From Verrucomicrobiales bacterium (lineage in GTDB: Bacteria; Verrucomicrobiota; Verrucomicrobiia; Limisphaerales; SXQI01): a stretch of 8,186 nt of DNA. Under the pieces are notes generated by a model that was not told the origin of the DNA, did not search any database, and saw only the letters and a program-made list of their open reading frames with translations. Shown here in pieces: positions 1-5,981 of the stretch; position 1 is the stretch's first letter, and every line of letters begins with the position of its first letter. The position numbers were made by a program, and so were the translations under genes. The stretch spans positions 1 to 8,186 of the forward strand of contig SXQI01000011.1 of assembly GCA_005793025.1 (NCBI GenBank), written 5' to 3'.

Positions 1-438
1 CAAGGCTCGGGTGCTGTGGATCCACGAACCAAAAGCTTGGTTGTAGAAAGACAGCCCTCCAAAACTGTTTCCAGTCTGTTTTGCTTGGAAGGTAAAATTA
101 GAGCTCCCTCGGTCGAGAATCGTGGAATTCTCAAGGCCTTCCAAATAAATCCACGCTTCAATCGAAAAACTACCCGACATCGAGTTGAAAATATTGGTGG
201 TGGGGATGTGGACGAACGCGGTGCCATTGGTAGTGAGAATGTTGGTGGACACCCAAGTGTTGGTGTCATAAACCCATTCCTGATAAGTTCTAGTGAACCT
301 CAGGGCAGTTGGGATTTGAGATGGGAGAAGGGAACGATTTGTTTCCCATGAGACCCCCTGATGGAACCACCCGTTGAGACCGTTGGCACTGGAGTCGTTT
401 ACCGACCACCATTGACCTTCGTTCATTTTCCAATGGCT
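1..438 (-). other. Region of gene 3 encoding the start of a LamG/concanavalin A-like lectin domain, cut by the window
   Basis: From residue 1405 the protein reads SHWKMNEG, then NDSSANGLNG, then later GSFSIEAWIYLEG and STILDRGS. This order (W-x-M/F-[ND]-E-G, D-S-S-x-N-G, S-x-E-A-W-[IV], then a strand with [IL]-[LF]-[DS]-[RK]-G) is the usual start of the Laminin_G_3 jelly-roll found in bacterial surface proteins. About 146 residues are present. The domain commonly runs 150-200 residues, so its last strands lie outside the window. Likely role from family knowledge: carbohydrate or protein binding. Confidence 0.85.
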
Positions 439-3400
439 AATCAAGTCAACTTGGCTTTGCTGATAGGTTTCTAATGCGTTGGTATAGGCGTTAAAAGCCG
501 CGAGTCGTTCGGGGTAGGAGTTATAATATGCAAGCTGGTTAGTGTAGGCATCATATGATGCAAGCTGGTTAGTGTAGGTGCGATACGCCACGACTTTAGT
601 ATGATGCATTTGGAAATCGGCAAAGTGATTGGTGTCGGCATCATACGCAGCAACCTGATTCAGATAGGTTTCATAAGCCCTTAGTTGGTTGGTGTACTGT
701 TGATAAGCCGCGAGCCGATCTGGATAAGAGTTGTAAGCCGCGAGTCGTTCAGGGTAAGAGTTATACGCTCCAAGTTGGTTCGTGTAGGTCTGATACTGAG
801 AAAGTTGAACCGTATAGTTTTGATACTCGGCAAGTCGCACCGGGTAGGAGTTGTAGGCTGCAATCTGGTTCCTGTAGGCCTGATACTGTGCAAGTTGGTT
901 CGTGTAGGCATCATACCCTGCGACATGGTTGGTATAGGCCATGTATGCCGCCAACCCGTTCGTGTAATTGAGAAACAATGCCAGTTCGTTGATGTAGTTC
1001 GTGTAAGCCGCGAGGCGGGTAGGGTAACTCGTGAATTCAGCCAATTGGTTCGTGTAATTTCGGTATGAGTTTAAATTATTGGTATAATTCCCATACGCGA
1101 TCTGATGATCGGAATAAGTTTGGTATGTCGCGAGCTGATTCGTGTAGGTTTCGTAGGCAAAAAGTCGGGCAGGATAACTAGTAAACAGTGCCAGTTGGTT
1201 CGTGTAAGCGTTGTAAGCAGCCAGTTCGCTCGTGTAAACGCTGTAAGCAGCCAATTGGTTAGTATACGCGTTATAAGAATTCGAGTGATCTATGTAGGAG
1301 TTGTAGGCACCCAGTTCGCCTAGGTAAGTATTGTAGGCACCCAGTTCGCTTCGGTAGGTGTTGTAGGTGGCCAGTGTGCTCAGGTAGGCATTCCGTGAGG
1401 CGACATGATTGGTGTAGGCATCGTAGGACGCGAGTTGACTTAAGTAGGTGTTGTAGGCGGCTAACTCGTTTGCATAAACGTTGTATGACAACAAGTTAGT
1501 GACGTAATTGTTGAACCCGTCCATTTGGGTTGGATAGGCCTCAACCCCGGGAAGCTGATTAGTATAATTCAGGTAGTTGGCAACCTGATTAGTATAAACT
1601 GCGTAGGCGATGGATGCGTTGGTAGCTGCGGCTTGACTTTGATCTGAAAGCATCGTCAACAAGGGTGCCTGAACAACCACGGGAGGCATCGTCCCCAGCT
1701 CAACCGAATTTAGCACTCCCTGAGCATTCATCCCCCCGATATTCAGCACGTTTCCGTCAGGCAGCACGACCGACTCGCCACTCAATCGCGGGGTTTGCGA
1801 GGCGAGGCTCGTGGTCCAGAGGTTCAAATCGGGATAGTAAAGTGCATTTTGCGTGGAATAGGTTTTCGTTTCGTTGATGAAACCTCCGGTCAACCCTTGG
1901 GAGATCAGAACTTGACCGTTCGACAACAGACTGGCGAGGTGGTTCATGCGCGGAAACGGCAGCGGCCCCGTTTGTGACCATGTTCTCTCCTCAAAATTAT
2001 AAAGGACCGCAGTCGAATGACCCGCCACTCCGTCTGCGGTCCCCCCAGCGATCAACACCTTTCCATTACGCAGCAACGTCGCACTATGGAACGCGCGGGC
2101 CGTAGGAATATCCGCAATTGTTTGCCATGAATTGTAGGTAGGAGAATACAGCCGGGCATCGACTCGACCTTGAAAACTGGCTCCATACCAGAACTGGGCA
2201 GAGAAACCACCTGTTACTAAAATCTGCCCATCCGGGAGCAAGGTCGCTTGGTGACCTGAAACTTCGTTGGTTAGGTTCGCTCCTGCAGTCCAAAGGTTCC
2301 CAACTGGGTTGAAAATTTCCACCTCAAGGACACCCCGATCAAGAGCCCAACTCGACCCTCCAAGGATTACCACCCTTCCATCTTGCAGGATCGTCGCAGT
2401 GGCACCCACATGTTCGACCGACATTGCATTAGCCATCAGAGTCCATCCCTCCGTGGCAGGATCATATATCTCGGCAGAGCGATGGGATGTGTCTGATGCC
2501 ACATCCCCTCCCCCAGCGACCATTACCCGACCATCTCCAAGGAGTGTCGCTGTGTGCCCATAGCGTTTCGTGTTTAAGGTTCCCGTAGATCTCCAAGTTT
2601 TTGTTGAAGGATCATATACTTCCGCACTGTTTAAACATCCATCGGCAGCGTTGTACCCCCCCGCGACAAGCACCTTTCCGTTTCGAAGAACGGTCGCCGT
2701 TGCCCCCTTCCTAGCCAGCGTCATTGGGTTTTGAGAATCCCAATGCATTCCGTTGGCATTGTAATCCCGCACATGATTTACAAAATTTGAATGAGCAGCT
2801 CTCTGCGTCGTGAATGGCCTCAATTCGCTTAAGAAACCTTCTAGCACATTGGTTTGACTCACATATCGATTATAGGCGTTTAAGGATGTTTTATACTCAT
2901 CATAATCTCGTTGCTTGGAGTCCCGGGCTGTCCTTGCCACTGAATTGGTGGTGTATAGATTATTGTAGTAATAATTGATATTCGTCAGGTTCATCGCTAA
3001 CGAATTCGTAAAATTTTTCGCAACTAGGTTTTCGTCCAACCATGAAAAAACGCGCTCAAACGCAACTTGGCTTTCTGATAGGTATCTTAACAGGGTGCGA
3101 TGGGCTGGATAATTACTGTCAACGAATGTGTAGAATCGAGCGTTGTCCGTGAGAAAAGCACGGGGGCGATCCAAAGGATCCTGATATTGGATCGAGGGAA
3201 TATTCTTGCTGGGAAGCTGGACAGCAGTCAGCTCAGCAGCGTCGGAGGTTGCGACCGTGGGACGAACATAGTGGCTGTATTTCGCCACGTCGGTTGGCCA
3301 GACAAATCGGTAACGGCTGAAAACTTTAGGCCACTGGATTTCTTGGGATCCGGTTTCAGTCCAATGAACCAAAACATCGTTTAAGTTCACGGTTTCACGT

Positions 3401-4650
3401 GCGGCGTAATAATCGGATTTCGATCGGTTGGGAGTTTTCTGTTCGTAAAGAAATGGAGATCCAAGATCCAGTGGTTGAGAGAGCAACCCCGCCTCCAAAT
3501 CCCGGTTGGGGAGCGGCGTGATTGTCTCTCCGAGATCAGATGTAACCTCAACGGGAAAGGGCTGTTTTGAAACATCGATGATTTCAAACCCTAGGTGTCG
3601 GAAGGAAATATTATCCACTCTGTCTCCCAACAATTCAATAAAGACGCGGCCTTCCTGATTGTAGGCTCGAAGCTGTCCCCCAATATTATCATACCAAAGT
3701 GTCCGAGTTTCCTGTAAACGATTGGTCGCCGGAGGCGTTATAAACGATTGCCCTACAGCAACATAGGCGTTTTCCACACGTTCAGGAAAACGAGAACTAT
3801 AAAGAACGTTCACTGCGGAAATCCGGGTGGAAGGGATCGCCACTGGCTTGCCAAGCGCGCTGAAAGTTTCCTCGGTCCAGAACATTTTACGTGGGGGCTT
3901 GATGGCACTGCCCGAAACGACGTAGTCAACCGTCTTCAAACGGTAATAGTCTCCAGCATTCGCGTAGAAGGAATTCGTATCGGCCGGTCTAACTCGGAGA
4001 GGTTGGGCTTTCTTCCATGTCACGCTGATTGGGCCCGACTGAATCGCAAAAACTGCTCCCGCGTGCGGGCTCCAATAATACTTTGCAGTTGCGTGGTTAT
4101 CGGCTGAAAAAGGCTCGGGGCTCCAGTAGGTAGCGTTTGCTGCGAGTATCCCGCCGTTCTCGTCCGTCTCAGGGGGGCTGATGATGGATCCTAACAGGAA
4201 AGCCACCGGTCGACTAAAATAGGGAGCACCCGCTGCGGCACGCGTGAGAACCATCGTCACGTCGCCGCTTGCGTTGCGAATCAGATCCAGGTTCCGAGCG
4301 TTTTTGGCATAATTATTGATGGCCGTTGTGTTAGCAAGGTTTACCCGATTTGTAATTGGAGGCTGAGCGACGGCGCCAAGGGACAAGAATCCAGTGAACT
4401 GGTTGCGCGTAGCAACAGGGGTTGCTGGAGCATTGCCTCGGTCTCCCGCTTGAGAAAGATTCTCCAACGTATTTGAGGCGGACAACGGCAATCCGCCGAA
4501 CGAGCGATGGTTCACTCCGCGCGAATAGTCTGTGGCCTGTAGAAAACGGAGTTGATCAAACTGAACACCATCGGCGGTGCAGTTTGGAACCAACCCTAGC
4601 GCAAAACATAACCCGATGGGTCTAGACCATTTTTTCCAAAGTTTTTTCAT
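1..4650 (-). CDS. Giant secreted Kelch / decapeptide-repeat / LamG protein, C-terminus beyond the window
   Basis: An open frame of 1550 codons runs from ATG at 4650 to base 1 with no stop, so the 3' end is missing. Residues 1-26 look like a Sec signal peptide: KK, a hydrophobic core, and likely cleavage after Ala26. No lipobox is seen. Residues 27-520 are beta-rich and match no domain I can name. Residues 520-620 look helical. Residues 640-990 form seven Kelch blades, residues 1015-1394 form 38 decapeptide repeats, and residues 1405 onward begin a LamG/concanavalin-like fold. There is almost no cysteine after the signal. The start lies 18 bases after the preceding gene, so the gene is probably co-transcribed with it; no Shine-Dalgarno is visible. 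Likely role (inference): an extended surface protein that binds glycans or proteins. Coding is supported by synonymous codon variation among repeats and by recognisable domains along the frame. No catalytic residues were identified. Organism-level function is unknown. Confidence 0.93.
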   Translation of the reverse strand, partial: MKKLWKKWSRPIGLCFALGLVPNCTADGVQFDQLRFLQATDYSRGVNHRSFGGLPLSASNTLENLSQAGDRGNAPATPVATRNQFTGFLSLGAVAQPPITNRVNLANTTAINNYAKNARNLDLIRNASGDVTMVLTRAAAGAPYFSRPVAFLLGSIISPPETDENGGILAANATYWSPEPFSADNHATAKYYWSPHAGAVFAIQSGPISVTWKKAQPLRVRPADTNSFYANAGDYYRLKTVDYVVSGSAIKPPRKMFWTEETFSALGKPVAIPSTRISAVNVLYSSRFPERVENAYVAVGQSFITPPATNRLQETRTLWYDNIGGQLRAYNQEGRVFIELLGDRVDNISFRHLGFEIIDVSKQPFPVEVTSDLGETITPLPNRDLEAGLLSQPLDLGSPFLYEQKTPNRSKSDYYAARETVNLNDVLVHWTETGSQEIQWPKVFSRYRFVWPTDVAKYSHYVRPTVATSDAAELTAVQLPSKNIPSIQYQDPLDRPRAFLTDNARFYTFVDSNYPAHRTLLRYLSESQVAFERVFSWLDENLVAKNFTNSLAMNLTNINYYYNNLYTTNSVARTARDSKQRDYDEYKTSLNAYNRYVSQTNVLEGFLSELRPFTTQRAAHSNFVNHVRDYNANGMHWDSQNPMTLARKGATATVLRNGKVLVAGGYNAADGCLNSAEVYDPSTKTWRSTGTLNTKRYGHTATLLGDGRVMVAGGGDVASDTSHRSAEIYDPATEGWTLMANAMSVEHVGATATILQDGRVVILGGSSWALDRGVLEVEIFNPVGNLWTAGANLTNEVSGHQATLLPDGQILVTGGFSAQFWYGASFQGRVDARLYSPTYNSWQTIADIPTARAFHSATLLRNGKVLIAGGTADGVAGHSTAVLYNFEERTWSQTGPLPFPRMNHLASLLSNGQVLISQGLTGGFINETKTYSTQNALYYPDLNLWTTSLASQTPRLSGESVVLPDGNVLNIGGMNAQGVLNSVELGTMPPVVVQAPLLTMLSDQSQAAATNASIAYAVYTNQVANYLNYTNQLPGVEAYPTQMDGFNNYVTNLLSYNVYANELAAYNTYLSQLASYDAYTNHVASRNAYLSTLATYNTYRSELGAYNTYLGELGAYNSYIDHSNSYNAYTNQLAAYSVYTSELAAYNAYTNQLALFTSYPARLFAYETYTNQLATYQTYSDHQIAYGNYTNNLNSYRNYTNQLAEFTSYPTRLAAYTNYINELALFLNYTNGLAAYMAYTNHVAGYDAYTNQLAQYQAYRNQIAAYNSYPVRLAEYQNYTVQLSQYQTYTNQLGAYNSYPERLAAYNSYPDRLAAYQQYTNQLRAYETYLNQVAAYDADTNHFADFQMHHTKVVAYRTYTNQLASYDAYTNQLAYYNSYPERLAAFNAYTNALETYQQSQVDLISHWKMNEGQWWSVNDSSANGLNGWFHQGVSWETNRSLLPSQIPTALRFTRTYQEWVYDTNTWVSTNILTTNGTAFVHIPTTNIFNSMSGSFSIEAWIYLEGLENSTILDRGSSNFTFQAKQTGNSFGGLSFYNQAFGSWIHSTRAL
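469..1608 (-). repeat. 38 tandem 30-bp units encoding a tyrosine-rich decapeptide repeat
   Basis: Gene 3 residues 1015-1394 split into exactly 38 ten-residue units with no insertion or deletion; a degenerate 39th unit follows at 439-468. The consensus is A-Y-N-A-Y-T-N-Q-L-A. By eye, position 2 is aromatic in 36 of 38 units (30 Tyr, 6 Phe), position 5 is Tyr in 36 of 38, and position 9 is hydrophobic in 36 of 38. Position 10 is usually Ala, and positions 6-8 are usually T-N-Q. A subfamily reads S-Y-P-x-R-L. Codons for the same residues vary freely (ACC, ACG and ACT for Thr; CAA and CAG for Gln; AAC and AAT for Asn), which indicates selection on the protein. The array is placed like a stalk between the Kelch propeller and the LamG domain. 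I recognise no named family. Confidence 0.95.
1690..2724 (-). other. Region of gene 3 encoding a seven-blade Kelch (galactose-oxidase-like) beta-propeller
   Basis: Residues about 643-987 contain seven repeats with the core [GH]xATLLxxGxVLxxGG followed by an aromatic/Asp-Pro/Trp signature. The seven cores begin GATATVL, GHTATLL, GATATIL, GHQATLL, FHSATLL, NHLASLL and SGESVVL. Most are followed about 20-25 residues later by a strand such as AEVYDPSTKTW or AEIYDPATEGW. The Gly-Gly pair and the Trp are the classic Kelch landmarks. Blades 6 and 7 are more degenerate: blade 6 has QG in place of GG. The propeller is probably a binding module. I did not find the copper-ligand set needed to call an oxidase. 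Confidence 0.9.
2818..2907 (-). repeat. Three divergent decapeptide-like units ahead of the Kelch domain
   Basis: Residues 582-611 of gene 3 read DYDEYKTSLN, AYNRYVSQTN and VLEGFLSELR. The second resembles the main-array consensus at positions 1-3 and 5. All three keep hydrophobic or aromatic residues at positions 2 and 5, and two of the three keep Leu at position 9. They follow a segment rich in Asn and Tyr (about residues 550-581) that also looks helical. The same repeat type therefore occurs on both sides of the Kelch propeller. Because only three units are involved, part of the resemblance could be chance. Confidence 0.55.
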
Positions 4651-4668
4651 AAACTTTAAGAAAACCGA

Positions 4669-5979
4669 TTATCTAATCCGCTGAATGAATGCTAGGACGT
4701 AGGTTGGTGGCATGTGCCAAATTTCTATAGGTTGGCCGCCGCCAGTTGGATGTGTATCATAAATTTCCGCTCCCCCAGCACCATCACCCCGGTGGCCAGC
4801 GTAGTAAGCGTTATTTCCCCAGTTCATATCCCAAGGACCATCTGGCCAAAAATCCCTTCTTCCCCAAGGTCTATGAGTGTGTGAAGGCATTTGAGCAATC
4901 GAGATGGTAAATCTGAAGCTCTCCGCACCAAATCTCTCGCCTATCGGACGATTATAGAATGGCCCCGGACCAGCCCCCATGACGAATCGGCCCCGAAGGT
5001 CAGGGGTCTTGTCCCTACCGTCACAAATGGCCCAACCATCAGGAGCCGTGTCGCCCGACCACATAATGATCCCTCCAATGGGGACAGTGCCACCTCCGTT
5101 GAAAGTAGTTGCTGTAATCGACCCAGCGGAGAAGTTCCCAGACGCGTCGCGCCTCACGATCTGGGTGACTGCGTTTAAGTGGGTCGCATTGTTTGCCAAC
5201 GAAGCCCCTGCGGTCACTGGTGAGTTTAATAGCGCGTCATCCAACTTTCCTGATACAATGTTCGCCGCATTGAGCGCAGTTAATCTTGAACCGTCCCCTC
5301 TAAATTCCGTTGAAGCATTGACCCCGGTTATTGACAATCCCGTCGCAGTGATGGTTCCACCTACATCCAAAGCCGAGGCAGGGGTTCCAGACTTGTTGAT
5401 CCCGACGGATCGCGTCCCGGTAGTCAAGACTGGAGCCCCCGTAGGATCAATCACTTGGTTGGCACTCTGAGCAAGGAATGCGTAGGGACCTGGGAGAAAT
5501 TGCATTCGAGGCATGAGCTTCGTTGCAACGGAATTCTCGACCACGGTGATTTCGATGTAACGATCCGAAACATCCGCTCCACTAAAAACTACGGCGAGGT
5601 CAGGTCGAACCTCAGGGGTGACTTCTCCCCCCTCGCCGAGGAGGACACTAAAGTGGCCTTTGTCCACTGTAACGGTTTGGGTTTCGGTCCATTTTAGACT
5701 GGCGGAATCCACACCCGTGGCATGATTATAAATCCTAAATATCACGATTTTGTTGACGGGTGCACTAGCACCTATCACCGCACCATTTTGATCGGTGAGA
5801 AACCCTTGGTAGGTCAACTTACTCGGCGGGTTCGGAGCGGCATATAGACCTCCGGTGATCAACAAGGAAGTCAAAAACATCAGGCAAAACGCACAGAACC
5901 TTCGGGAAGTAGTTATATTGTTTTTCATGATCTGAAAGGAGTAAAGGGAACCAGACAAGTGGAGACGATTGGAATTCAT
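4669..5979 (-). CDS. Secreted fibre-like protein with C-terminal phage tail collar domain
   Basis: 436 residues. The first ATG (5979) overlaps the stop of the upstream gene as TAATG, which favours translational coupling. A second in-frame Met at residue 18 (5928) would give a more typical signal peptide, with hydrophobic residues 28-47 and cleavage near LYA/A. Neither start has a Shine-Dalgarno on this strand. Residues 50-175 resemble the N-terminal domain of many exported bacterial fibre proteins: LTYQGFLTDQNG, then WTETQTVTV and FSVLLGEGG, then a LPGPYAFLAQSA motif. Residues 200-295 are low-complexity, fibre-like sequence (ALDVGGTITATGL, IVSGKLDDALL). Residues 299-436 are a tail collar domain: VPIGGIIMWSG, APDGWAICDG, TPDLRGRFVMGAG, MPSHTH and a terminal MPPTYVLAFIQRIR. 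There is no phage gene nearby, so this is probably a cell-surface trimeric fibre or adhesin. Its partners are likely the flanking secreted proteins. Confidence 0.9.
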   Translation of the reverse strand: MNSNRLHLSGSLYSFQIMKNNITTSRRFCAFCLMFLTSLLITGGLYAAPNPPSKLTYQGFLTDQNGAVIGASAPVNKIVIFRIYNHATGVDSASLKWTETQTVTVDKGHFSVLLGEGGEVTPEVRPDLAVVFSGADVSDRYIEITVVENSVATKLMPRMQFLPGPYAFLAQSANQVIDPTGAPVLTTGTRSVGINKSGTPASALDVGGTITATGLSITGVNASTEFRGDGSRLTALNAANIVSGKLDDALLNSPVTAGASLANNATHLNAVTQIVRRDASGNFSAGSITATTFNGGGTVPIGGIIMWSGDTAPDGWAICDGRDKTPDLRGRFVMGAGPGPFYNRPIGERFGAESFRFTISIAQMPSHTHRPWGRRDFWPDGPWDMNWGNNAYYAGHRGDGAGGAEIYDTHPTGGGQPIEIWHMPPTYVLAFIQRIR

Positions 5980-5981
5980 TA
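5979..5981 (-). promoter_or_regulatory. TAATG stop/start overlap between genes 1 and 2
   Basis: On the minus strand the stop TAA of the HPDHDN protein shares its last A with the ATG of the collar-domain protein. Such one-base overlaps usually mark reinitiation by the terminating ribosome, and they fit the lack of a Shine-Dalgarno here. The alternative start at 5928 would leave a 50-base gap. In that case the overlap would be a coincidence. Confidence 0.6.

Noticed and set aside
685..1323. Plus-strand open frames of 127 and 72 codons across the repeat array
   Set aside because: They are the antisense of the 30-bp repeats. A period divisible by three with few stop codons keeps the opposite strand open. 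No start signal or domain is visible.
469..1608. Regular 30-bp repeats as a CRISPR array
   Set aside because: There are no unique spacers between conserved repeats. Units are contiguous, diverged at synonymous sites, and encode an in-frame decapeptide.
1690..2724. Galactose oxidase enzyme
   Set aside because: The Kelch blades fit the fold, but there is only one cysteine in the region and I could not find the Cys-Tyr cofactor pair or the copper ligands.
4979..5470. Plus-strand 163-codon frame
   Set aside because: It lies entirely antisense to the collar-domain gene, whose domain matches are clear. Its translation has no recognisable motif.
4669..5979. Remnant prophage inferred from the tail collar domain
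   Set aside because: No terminase, capsid, tape measure, baseplate or lysis gene is nearby. The protein has a signal peptide and sits in an operon of exported proteins.
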